From Thermoascus crustaceus (taxonomy: Eukaryota > Ascomycota > Eurotiomycetes > Eurotiales > Thermoascaceae): a DNA stretch of 64,000 nt. Numbering within the stretch: position 1 is the first letter of the stretch; each line of letters opens with the position of its first letter. This document shows, one piece after another, positions 23,598-33,818 of this stretch. A program made the position numbers and the translations under genes. Location of the stretch: assembly GCA_001599835.1 (NCBI GenBank), contig BCIC01000002.1, forward strand, positions 4,182,762 to 4,246,761, given 5' to 3'. The notes beneath the pieces were generated by a model. That model saw nothing but the letters and a program-made list of their open reading frames with translations. It was not told the DNA's origin and searched no databases.

Positions 23598-24108
23598 TTC
23601 TGGTGGGCGTCGCTTTATCTGGTGTCTGCGATGCCTGATGTTGATGCGAACCAAAATTGATCTAGTGCTTCAGTAAGGAATATGTTGTGGGAACACTCCG
23701 TGCTTCTTTCTTTTTTTCCTTATCCACTTCTTACTGTCTCGCTCTTTCTCAGTATTTGGTGGGAATTGTGATTATGGATGGTGAATCCACGGAGTGGGAA
23801 AATTAATTTTCTTTGTCTCTCCTTCTTTTCAAAATGTACGGTAAAAGGGGCTGTGGAATGAATTGCAACTGAAAAGCATGGATGTGGTCTGATTTCTAGG
23901 CAATCCTATGGAAATTGTCCTGTGATATGTAGCATAGGGACAAAGGAATGAAAGCATTTCATGTCGTTACTGTTATCATCTCGACCTATTTAGTATACAT
24001 GCAAACTCTCGCACGAGCAATGCCTATATCTAAATACATATAGAATCGATAATGAAAACAAAGGACTTGTTTATGAACTTGCAGGAGATTTTTCAATCTG
24101 CGACCTAC
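23598..24108. terminator. Convergent 3' regions
   Basis: About 510 bp between two convergent genes. It is T-rich and AT-rich with runs of pyrimidines, as expected for 3' ends and polyadenylation. No gene is seen. Confidence 0.35.
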
Positions 24109-25408
24109 TCATATTATTGTGCTATCGAATAAAGTCGACCGCAAGCTTGGATTACCGGGACCAATGCCACTAGGCTGGCCCATTTCCATCCCAACAGACA
24201 ATCCATAGCCAGCTGGATTCCCCCGACTGGCGGGAAGATGATGCCCATCTCTGCTAAACATGCGTGAAGGAGGTGGAAGACGCGTTCGGTGTTGAGGTGT
24301 TGCAAGAGGATTATGCGTTGCTGATATTGTTAACTGAAAACCACTAAGCACAAGAAACAACCACTTACGGTTCCTAAAATCTCCTACTGAACGACTTGGT
24401 GGTGGCATTGCAACAGCATCGCCCTCTCTCTTAGCACCTTTGGAGCTGCCACTGCCGCTGCGCTGGTGCGGATGAAGCTGTTCTATTCCATCCTGGCTTG
24501 TTACGTATTGATTATATTGGCGAGACGACGGTGTCTGTAGCGGCTGCTGCACAGAATTATTGTGGAGGCTTGAAGAGATAATTTGCTCACTTCGTGGGCC
24601 TGAAATCGAATTCAAGGTGTGAGAGACAGAATCTGAAGCAGCCGTCTGTACCTGGGATCTCATGGCTCTGCTCTTGAGGAGGTTGTAAAGGTTCGTCATT
24701 TGGGTGAGCTTCTTGCACTTCTCTCTGTACATTTCGACAAGTTCTTGGTTTTTCTTATAGAGTTGCTCTTGATTAATCTGCACCTCTGGAGACCCCAGGA
24801 CATTAGGCACAGACGATAAGTCTGGCAACCACCGTGGAGATCACTGACCAGAAAGCCGTTTCTGAAGGGTTTCGATTTCTGCATTTCCATCATTGATCAC
24901 CTTTTCAATCTGTGCACGTAACACTGAATATTTTTCAGTCAAGCCCTTGCCGAGATATTCTTGATAGAAACTGTGAAATTGTCAATAATACACTCAGCTA
25001 GCCCCTGGAGATGGATGTACGGTACATCTCTTGCGTTGTCTGATATGTCCAAAACATCAGAGCCCGTCCAGCACATTCCACTATAGTATTCGGATTTAAA
25101 CCGCTGAGCACACTTGTCTTGTAGTCTTCTGTGGGATTTAGAACGGTGGACACGGCGTCATCAGGATTATGGAGGACAGCTTGACAGGCAGGACAGCGGC
25201 GTTCGCCAGGCATAGGCTGAGAAAGACCAAGTCTTTCTGCGCACTGAAGGCAGAATATGTGTCTATATAAGAGCAAGTTAAGCGCCTGATCAAACCAGGA
25301 TATCTATGGGGCAACGAACGAGCAAGTAGTCACCACTGCCCTCTCGGTCAACTGAGCACGACACCTGAGCCAGTTGCAGCGCAGGTAGAAGTTTAACACT
25401 TGAGCCAT
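24109..25408 (-). CDS. HEI10: RING E3 ligase of the HEI10/CCNB1IP1/Zip3 family
   Basis: Five exons, 25408-25320, 25262-25026, 24970-24849, 24785-24369 and 24320-24109, give 358 residues. The protein opens with a RING: LRCNWLRCRAQLTERAVVTTCSHIFCLQCAERLGLSQ and then RRCPACQAVL. The CSH is split by the first intron. A coiled coil follows (KYSVLRAQIEKVINDGNAEIETL, YKKNQELVEMYREKCKKL), then a Ser/Gln-rich, probably disordered tail with RTRLPPPSRMF and a Gly/Pro-rich end. This order is that of HEI10/CCNB1IP1, which marks meiotic recombination sites and promotes crossovers as a SUMO/ubiquitin ligase. The donor of intron 1 (GTTCGT) is unusual. Intron 4 is 48 nt and in frame, so it could also be retained. 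Strong family match. Confidence 0.88.
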
Positions 25409-25856
25409 TGCAAGGTAATAGGGTATCAAAATCGATGACTTATAGCCATTCTTGCTATATCTCAAAGTGATTGATGGCATGAGAGTTGGTGGTTTGGTCA
25501 ACGAGAAGTGAGGTGGACATGTTGCGGCCAGATTAGGAAGTCACGGGCCCTCGAGAAGCACGAGAGTACAGTTGCATTAAGCAAAATGGAAGATCGATAG
25601 GGAAACTGTGAGATTTCAAGAGAAGTCGCAAATTAATATTATCAGAACAGGATCATATTGCAATTGCATACAGCTGAGTGGACTATCCTCTTCTTTGATG
25701 CTTTTCCACGGCAATTTGACTGCTCTTCGGATTCTATTCACTAAATAATCATCTGCATAATATAAATAATACAAAGGATCTAGCCTGTACAAACCCTGAA
25801 ACAGAATGGCCATTCGAGATGATCCCATCAACGCCAACACTATCCAATGAACGTCA
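25409..25856. other. Intergenic, promoter of HEI10 and 3' end of XAP5
   Basis: About 450 bp between two genes on the same strand. It holds short AT-rich frames only, with no additional gene. Confidence 0.35.
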
Positions 25857-27096
25857 TCAAAAGAAGAATACATTTCCTTGAGCATCGCGCCGAGTAGTGC
25901 TCATCTTCTCCTCGAACTCCTTCCCCGGCTCGTACTCCCGCCAGAGGCTTGCGGGGAAAATGTGCTTGTTTCGCTCGTACCACCGTCTGTCGACCACCTT
26001 CGTTAGAGTGGGATCCTTATCAGCCCCTTCAAGCTCTTGATCTCCTGGCCGTGAGAGAGGATCATCCTTGGATGGTGCCGGAGGCGCTGTATTGGAATAA
26101 TCAAACAGTAAGCCACCAGCACTGGAGAAGCTTGGTACTCTGTTGGCAATGAAATAGTAAAACTCATAGTGCTGTAAGAAAATTATTAGTATCGTATCAC
26201 AGCCTCGACGAATCTTGCGGGTAAAGGGACTAACATGTGGTATAATAATCTCCCCTCTCACGAGCATTAGATCATCTACGCCCACTCTGGCCCATTCCCT
26301 GCGATTGTCTTTTCGAGCCTTCGCTCCTCCGTTGGCGCCTCCAACTCCAAGTTCCGCTCCAACTTTGCGGCATCGATCCAGGAATAGCCATACAGGATCC
26401 CCTTTCTTGACTTTGACAGTTCCTGCTGGGATGTTGGTTCCATCATAGAAAATGAAGGGGATCAGTATCTCCGTATTCTTGATCGCTTCCTGCATCGCCA
26501 AGAATTCTTTGCGGAGAGCATCTCGAGTCCTGGCCTCCTCTTCGAGTGCAACCTTTGTAAGTACCTTAGGAGGAGGCGCCGCATTCGGGTTCGCCTTAAT
26601 CCGTCGCGCAGGAGGCTCTGATTGACCTTCTACAGGTGTCTTCGAAGCGGAACGCGATTCGCTCGGTTCGCGAGGAGTGGTCGACTCCTCGCCGGTCTCT
26701 TCATTTTCGTCGTCGCCGAAGGATAGTTTGCTCTTTGTTAGAGCCTTCTTCTTCTTTTTCTTTGGGGGACCCTCACTCCGCGACGTCGACGCCCTGTGCT
26801 TTGGCTATTAGTTCGGGTACTAGGATCCGCGAGATCGAGCCTTGGACTCACCCGTCAGTCACATCGCCCGTTGAAGGGGTGGCACTTCTTGAATTACCGG
26901 TTGGAAATCGTCCAAGTGACTTGTCATGGGCCTCTCGTTCCTTCTGCTCCAGAACCTCTGCGCGACGTTTACGAAAATCCGATAGATTCACGAGACCAAC
27001 CGTCTGCGACTTCAGAAGATCCTCAGCAGAGGCCGTCTGATTCGTGAAGGACCGCGGAGTCGACGTCCGACTCGGCGGATCTGAGGGCGGAGGCAT
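25857..27096 (-). CDS. XAP5/FAM50 family nuclear protein
   Basis: Exons 27096-26852, 26793-26235 and 26171-25857 give 372 residues. The protein opens MPPPSDPPSRTSTP and continues with DLLKSQTVGLVNLSDFRKRRAEVLEQKEREA. A Lys run (KKKKKKALTKSKLSFGDDE) looks like a nuclear signal. The conserved XAP5 half follows: LIPFIFYDGTNIPAGTVKVKKGDPVW, WARVGVDDLMLVRGEIIIPHHYEFYYFI, VVDRRWYERNKHIFPASLW, and the end DAQGNVFFF. XAP5 proteins are conserved nuclear factors linked to spliceosome and chromatin function. The ATG at 27096 was taken because related proteins start with MPP; an in-frame ATG at 27138 adds 14 residues. Divergent from FIP1. Confidence 0.92.
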
Positions 27097-27537
27097 TTTG
27101 TGAGAGGGTAAAGGGTTAGTTCCAGAAGCTTTCTCCAAACTCGAGTTCCTCCGCGTCGCGAAACTCGCAGCGACTCAACTGACGTATGAAGCTACTCCGC
27201 TGGAGAGTCGTGGCACGTGACGAGGATTGTCCGACAACGCTATGACTTCTTGCGAATAGCAATTTTTGCTGTCATTATTGGAGAGTAAATTATCTATCTT
27301 ATTTGAGTCGATAGTAATAGTAGTATATTGGGTGGAAAAGGAAAGAAAACCATTGAGTAGTCGCCATTGAGAATTTGTGAACCGCGAACCCCAGAACCCC
27401 CACATAACCGAAGCTCGAACGAAGCTTGAAGCTTGTCAGTCCACTTGGAAGCAAGGTACAACTTAGGTAAACAGCAGCCCGCGTGCCCACCCCAACGTTC
27501 CATCTTTCTCAATTGAACGTTACCAGGGCTTCTAAAC
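27097..27537. promoter_or_regulatory. Divergent promoter region XAP5/FIP1
   Basis: About 440 bp between two divergent starts of RNA-processing type genes; it holds both leaders. No gene is seen. Confidence 0.45.
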
Positions 27538-28682
27538 ATGGAGGAAGAGGACGACGATTTCTACGAACCGGGCGACTCGGTTCCGGCTGCTCAGCCGCAA
27601 AACGGTGCAGAGAAACCTCCGTCTGATGTGAAACCGCAGGAGACGGAGGAAGTGGAGGAGGAAGAAGAGGAGGTTGAGGAAGATGAGGTTCGTTTTTACG
27701 ATGCACTCTCACTTTAGCCTTCAACATCAACTGACCGTGCCCTAGGATGAGTTCAACATCATTACTGAAGCTCCCCCAGATGCTCCTCCAGAAGCGTGAG
27801 TGCCTTAGACAGATGATCCTACCTCCAGCTATCGCAATCTGACAAAGGGACAGCCCCCATCATCGCCACGCATCTCTTCGCAGCGAACCTCCACGTCCTC
27901 CCTCGGTCGACTCAGCAGCAGTCTCAAAGTCCGTAACTCCTTCTGTTACCCCGAAGGTGGAGAGTGCTACTCCCGCACCCGCGGCCGCAAAACCCGCCGT
28001 GCCACAGAAGCCAGGCTCTGCTTATCCGCCGGTCCATGCCTCGACGATAGATATCAATGCGAACCCTGTGCATCCCACTACCGGAAAACCACTACTCTCT
28101 ACAGACCTCGATGCAGATTTCCCAACGGAGGACGATAAGCCGTGGAGACGGCCTGGATCAGACATAACGGACTACTTCAATTACGGATTCGACGAGTTTA
28201 CCTGGGCAAGTTACTGTCTCAAGCAGCAGGAACTGCGAAAGGAAGTCTCAGACCAAAAGAAGCAGCTGGAAGATATGCAGGCCTTCCTCAATATGGGTGG
28301 CCTTCCAGGACTGCCTGGAGCACCTGCGCCGCCAGGAGCAGGTCCCGGTGGTGCTCCACCGGGTATGCCTGGGATGCCTGGGATGCCAGATATGTCTCCA
28401 GAGATGATGCAGGGAATGCTGGCGGGCATGATGGCCCAAGGCCTTGATCCAGCGTCGATGGACCCCATGTCGTTCATGCAACATGCGCAGGCGATGATGG
28501 GAGGGGGTCAATCAGGCGCAGGCGGTGGACAACAAGGTCAACCTGGTTTTGGTGGTCAACCCCAGGGACAGGGTTTCGGGGGACAGGGCGGCAACCAGCA
28601 ACAGATGGGATTTGGCGGGTATGACCAACGAGGGTCGTTTGGAGCCGGTCGAGTCCGTGGAGGAGGAGGACGCAGGTGGTAA
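27538..28682 (+). CDS. FIP1: Pre-mRNA polyadenylation factor Fip1
   Basis: Exons 27538-27687, 27746-27795 and 27884-28682 give 332 residues. Fip1 is the flexible subunit of the cleavage and polyadenylation complex that tethers poly(A) polymerase. The N-terminus is acidic (MEEEDDDFYEPGDSV then a long Glu run). The Fip1 motif follows: STDLDADFPTEDDKPWRRPG, SDITDYFNYGFDEFTWASYC and LKQQELRKE. The C-terminal third is low-complexity, rich in Pro, Gly, Met and Gln (GGAPPGMPGMPGMPDM) and ends RVRGGGGRRW. Exon 2 is only 50 nt. The match in the central motif is unambiguous. Confidence 0.95.
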
Positions 28683-29493
28683 GCAAATATGAGAGCGTAC
28701 GATGTAATTTTGAACAACTTTCGGCTAGGAAGCTTTTCGGGATTGGTAATGGAATATACCGGCGTTAAAATGCATTCAAATGAATTCAGAAGATATCGAA
28801 GCCCACTTGTTCATATTTCTTCCTCGACACATAAACATGGTCTTTCAATTTAAAATCGTACTCATGGCTGCATCTAAATATAACTTGTGACGGCCGGAAG
28901 TACTGAATCTTGCTCAAACGAGATCCAGTCGACCAGGCGGTGAAGAAAGTCTTCATTAGCGCAGACTTGACAGACACATATCTGCAAGGCGCAATTGGCT
29001 AATTGAGTCAATGGCATGACCTAAAGCTTTATTGTTTTAGAAGAGGGAGCTGTTCAACGTTGCTGAATTGCAGGATATCTCGGGTTCGGATGCTGACAGA
29101 ATCCGTTTTGCGGACGATCTGACTTCACACAATAGCCCAGAACAGCTTCTTCACCGTAAAAGAGAAACATTATCATCCGGCTTTCCCGTGTAGTTGAGGC
29201 TCTAGCTATCTAGATCCTGCCGCTTCAGATCGCGGCGTACCCTCGGCTTCTTCTCCCGTGACCGCCGGCATCGAAGCTCGCAGACTCGTCAGGTCTTGGC
29301 ATTCTGGAAATTTCTCGCTCTCCGAACAACAGACAAGTCCCGATCTTCCTCCCCCGGCTATTGTGTCTTTACTTCAATTACTACTCTTCACGCCTCCAGA
29401 TCGCTGTCAACGAACTTCTCTTCCTGCCTCTTCATATCCGCATAACCTCAGTTCCTGCACTATCGCAGTTCTCTTCACTTCACATCCGTCGAA
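28683..29493. other. Intergenic between FIP1 and HSP10
   Basis: About 810 bp. A 63-residue minus frame at 28786-28977 (MSVKSALMKTFFTAWS) is preceded by a possible acceptor CTTGCAG, so it might be the last exon of a small gene. I could not find a matching first exon and do not call it. The last 250 bp form the HSP10 promoter and leader. Confidence 0.35.
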
Positions 29494-30083
29494 ATGGTGC
29501 GTTTCTGCACAGACCCCGCCCCAAACTTCAGATCCGGACGTTTCCAGATCGCAATTCATTGCGGCTTGTCCTTTTTTTGCATTTTTTGCATACGTTTCAA
29601 TTGAAACGCTAACATTTGCTCCGTTCAGGCTCTCCGCAACATCAAGAACCTTGCTCCCCTCCTGGACCGTGTCCTGGTTCAGCGGATCAAGCCTGAGGCT
29701 AAGACCGCCTCCGGTATCTTCCTTCCTGAGAGCAGCGTCAAGGACTTCAATGAGGCTAAGGTCCTGGCTGTCGGACCTGGTGCCCTTGACAAGGACGGCA
29801 AGAGAATTACCCCCAGCGTCGCCCCTGGTGACAAGGTTTTGATTCCTCAGGTGAGTTTTTTCCAGGTTCTACCGGCGCCTCCGGAGGGAGTCATTAGAAA
29901 CAGCGGAAGCTAACAATCTTTGCGCCATATAGTTCGGTGGCAGTCCTGTCAAGGTCGGTGAGGAGGAGTACCACCTGTTCCGCGACCATGAGTATGTTAT
30001 CCCTTCCTAGCTCACTACTTTGCAATACACTTGGACTTCGGATCTGACATCATACTAGGATCCTGGCCAAGATCAACGAGTAA
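29494..30083 (+). CDS. HSP10: 10-kDa mitochondrial chaperonin (GroES/Cpn10)
   Basis: Four exons, 29494-29496, 29629-29850, 29933-29991 and 30059-30083, give 102 residues. Hsp10 caps the Hsp60 folding chamber in the mitochondrial matrix. The sequence reads MALRNIKNLAPLLDRVLVQR, then KTASGIFLPESS (the mobile loop region), NEAKVLAVGPGALDKDG, VAPGDKVLIPQFGGSPVKV and HLFRDHEILAKINE. The length is normal for the family. The first coding exon is the ATG alone: an intron of 132 nt starts right after it (ATG followed by GTGCGT). The start was chosen because it joins in frame to ALRNIKN. Confidence 0.95.
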
Positions 30084-32030
30084 ACGGATTTCGTTGCTCT
30101 TCCGCTCCACCCTCCTCAATTTATAATCCTGACTCTATACGATTGAAAACTCCGATTGGACCGAAAGCGTGTACCATACTATGTAATATCACGAGCCTCC
30201 GCCCTTGAATAGACAAAAAAAGGATATAAAACTAAAACAATCACGGATGGTTATTTTTCTCGATGCAGTTCCCGAGATATGAAAGATCTCGGGTCCGCTT
30301 CCTGAATCTCCGTCCTCTTGCATCTGTTGCTGTTCTGAAGCATGAACGGGTCACCTTGCATATTCGTCTGATGTATTCTTAAATCTAGCGAATGATGTAA
30401 CGTGCCTTGGGTGCTCTGGATGGGATAGAAGAGAGCAGTCCTAGGCATGAGAAATCTCCTCTCTACATATTCGTTTGGTCCGTTCCCTACTGTACGATTT
30501 CTGTATTGCATTCCGCTCTCCCGGTTTATCGGCCTGCGCTTCTACGTCTCCGTTCTTTTCCTTCCGGGAGACTTCGGGTGGTGGATAGGATGATATGTCT
30601 TATTCCCAACTGCCATCCAGAATATCCGCAACAGGCACGACACGCGACACTTGCCGTTAATACTTGACGTGAAACTGCAAAAAGTGTTCGGAGCATACTC
30701 AATCTGCGAAGGCAGCAAAAGCAGAATACAGCAATCAATTTGATGAACATCATGAGTTACGTCGCGACCTTTTCTGTCCCTTGTCTCTTTTACAAACTAC
30801 ATCTGTAATATTGTAACCAGTTGGTCTCTAGGCCCGGAGCCAAGAGCTCAAGCAGATCAGCTCTATTGGAAGGCTGTAGTTGGCCATAATCCCGGTCATG
30901 CATGTTTCGTAAGTGTAATTAAACATGCTGACCCTGCGGCGTTTTGCGTCTTCAGCCACCGAGTATCACTCTTGAGTCCCCAGCTACGTTGCAGCGAATT
31001 CCACGGCGGACAAATTGTGCCAAGATAAAAAGGTCTCACCCGTCTACCTCCTATAAAGCCGCTTTCGATGATAGGCGCCTAAATCACATTTGAAACAGAT
31101 GGTATGATAAGAGGGAATGACCGGACGTCTGGAAGCTGTCAACCTGTATCTGAGATCCAATGGTAACTCATTAGAACATCCGGCTTTCCTGCAAGAATGA
31201 GAGGGCGATTCGTCTTGACTCTCTAAATAGTCCGTTCAAATCAAAATTAGCTGCAATTTGCAGATATCATGTCCGCCACTGTACGTTAACCTGGAGCAAG
31301 GGTTGTCAGGAACAGCGTCATATTATCTGCAGCTGCCAGGTCGTCAAATCATGCGTCAAAGTTAACACTCCCTATTTCAAACCTTGCCACTAGGGCGTCA
31401 AAAGACAATTCGGAACTATTCGACGAAGAGGATGTTTCGAAACGACCTGACTTTTGCCAAGCTAAGCTCTACTAGACCTATCATCCTCTGTCCCGGCGAA
31501 GGGCGGCAGCTGAAACACCGCTGGGGATCCCCTCCAGCAATCGAGATTGGAGCGATCCAGCCCCTCGGTGTTGAAGTCCTGTGGAAGAATAGTAAGGATT
31601 GATTAAAAAATATATATAATCATGATTCTTTTTTGGCGAGCACAGATATGTCCGCACTCATTGTAAGGGCCTGGACTTGCTGGAGAGATGACCTTATATA
31701 CTGCTGCGTTCCCTTTTGTTTCACCCCTCTCTTGTTTCCTTTTCACAACCTCCCCTTCTCTATCATTTCTATGATTACCTGACTCTGCTTCTGCAACTGG
31801 ACTTGCGCTCGTCTCTTGTGATTACAACTTTTTCCATTCATTTAATTCACGCTATTTACCTAACTGGTACGGGCCAAAACAGCATTTTCAATGCTGCTAT
31901 TGTGCTGACAACTACGTTGTCTCTATGAACAAAGGACTACTACAAGATTAGTTGAACCTGAAGAGATAAAGAGCCTTCAGGATTTATTCTTCTTAGTCCG
32001 CTGTCCTTGACTACTCTGCTGTTGAATGAA
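30084..32030. other. 1.9-kb gene-poor stretch
   Basis: No frame longer than about 90 codons and no recognisable motif. The last 300 bp are pyrimidine-rich and probably the promoter and leader of the AA9 gene at 32031. Confidence 0.4.
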
Positions 32031-33516
32031 ATGTTGTCATTCATTCCCACCAAGTCAGCTGCGCTGACGACTCTTCTACTTCTTGGAACAGCTCATGCTC
32101 ACACTTTGATGACCACCATGTTTGTGGACGGCGTCAACCAGGGAGATGGTGTCTGCATTCGCATGAACAATGACGGCGGAACTGCCAATACCTATATCCA
32201 GCCTATCACGAGCAAGGATATCGCCTGCGGTAAGTACCCAGATGTCATCATACTCTGCCATAACATCCGTCATATCTACTAGAATCGGAGCAATGTTAAG
32301 TATTTCCAGGCATCCAAGGCGAAATCGGCGCCTCCCGAGTCTGCCCAGTCAAGGCATCTTCCACCCTAACCTTCCAATTCCGCGAGCAACCCAACAACCC
32401 AAACTCCTCCCCTCTCGATCCATCGCACAAAGGCCCCGCCGCGGTGTACCTGAAAAAGGTCGACTCCGCCATCGCGAGCAACAACGCCGCCGGAGACAGC
32501 TGGTTCAAGATCTGGGAGTCCGTCTACGACGAGTCCACGGGCAAATGGGGCACGACCAAGATGATCGAGAACAACGGGCACATCTCCGTCAAGGTGCCCG
32601 ATGATATCGAGGGTGGTTACTATCTTGCCCGGACGGAGCTGCTGGCGCTACATTCTGCGGATCAGGGGGATCCGCAGTTCTATGTTGGCTGTGCGCAGCT
32701 GTTTATCGATTCGGATGGGACGGCGAAACCGCCCACTGTTTCTATTGGAGAGGGGACGTACGATCTGAGCATGCCTGCCATGACGTATAATATCTGGGAG
32801 ACACCGTTGGCTCTGCCGTATCCGATGTATGGGCCTCCTGTCTATACGCCTGGCTCTGGTTCTGGATCAGTCCGTGCGACGAGCTCTTCTGCTGTCCCTA
32901 CTGCAACCGAATCCTCTTTTGTAGAGGAAAGAGCAAACCCCGTCACGGCAAACAGTGTTTATTCTGCAAGGGGCAAATTCAAAACCTGGATTGATAAACT
33001 GTCATGGCGCGGGAAGGTCCGTGAGAACGTCAGACAAGCCGCGGGAAGAAGAAGCACTCTCGTCCAGACTGTGGGTCTAAAGCCAAAAGGCTGCATCTTC
33101 GTCAATGGAAACTGGTGCGGCTTCGAGGTTCCCGACTACAACGATGCGGAGAGCTGCTGGGCTGTATGTTCCCCTCCTTAGCCTCTTACATCCCTAAGTA
33201 CTACATTTGAAAACAACAAAAAGAAATGTATATACTAACTACGTACGCTCTACTCTAGGCCTCCGACAACTGCTGGAAACAGTCCGACGCCTGCTGGAAC
33301 AAGACCCAACCCACGGGCTACAATAACTGCCAGATCTGGCAGGACAAGAAATGCAAGGTCATCCAGGATTCCTGTAGCGGACCCAACCCGCATGGACCAC
33401 CGAATAAGGGCAAGGATTTGACTCCGGAGTGGCCGCCACTGAAGGGCTCGATGGATACGTTCTCCAAGCGTACTATCGGTTACCGCGATTGGATTGTTAG
33501 AAGGAGAGGTGCATGA
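32031..33516 (+). CDS. AA9 lytic polysaccharide monooxygenase with Cys-rich C-terminal module
   Basis: Exons 32031-32229, 32310-33163 and 33259-33516 give 436 residues. The signal peptide ends AHA, leaving H24 as the mature N-terminus (HTLMTTMFVDGV), as needed for the copper-binding histidine brace. The second brace histidine is H106 in DPSHKGPAAVYL. The axial Tyr is Y191 in QFYVGCAQL, with H181 and Q189 in the usual second-sphere places. AA9 enzymes oxidatively cleave cellulose and related glucans outside the cell. After the catalytic domain (to about 270) come a Ser-rich linker and a conserved-looking Cys-rich tail (GCIFVNGNWCGFEV, CWAASDNCWKQSDACW). The tail resembles no classic CBM1 and may be a carbohydrate-binding or other accessory module. 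Likely induced by plant biomass, but no site was tested. Confidence 0.88.
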
Positions 33517-33818
33517 GGGTGTAGGATGAAACTGAAACAAGATGGATTGAAATGGCGTCATGAGGTACAGAGATGTGAATATGCATGCGAATATATGGGG
33601 AGTTGGGCGGATCGTCGTTGAGAAAGAAGCAAACAAAGCCTTGAATTTTGAAGTACATGCACTTTTTGGTGCTTTACTTTCACCATTTTCTCTGTATGCG
33701 CATTAGTTGGGAGATCATTCTGTAGAGTACCTTCCTCATTGGTAGTCTCAAATGGGAAGAAATAGTATATATCAACTCCAACCGACCATGCGCTCTTTGG
33801 GTATATCGGGCCATGGAC

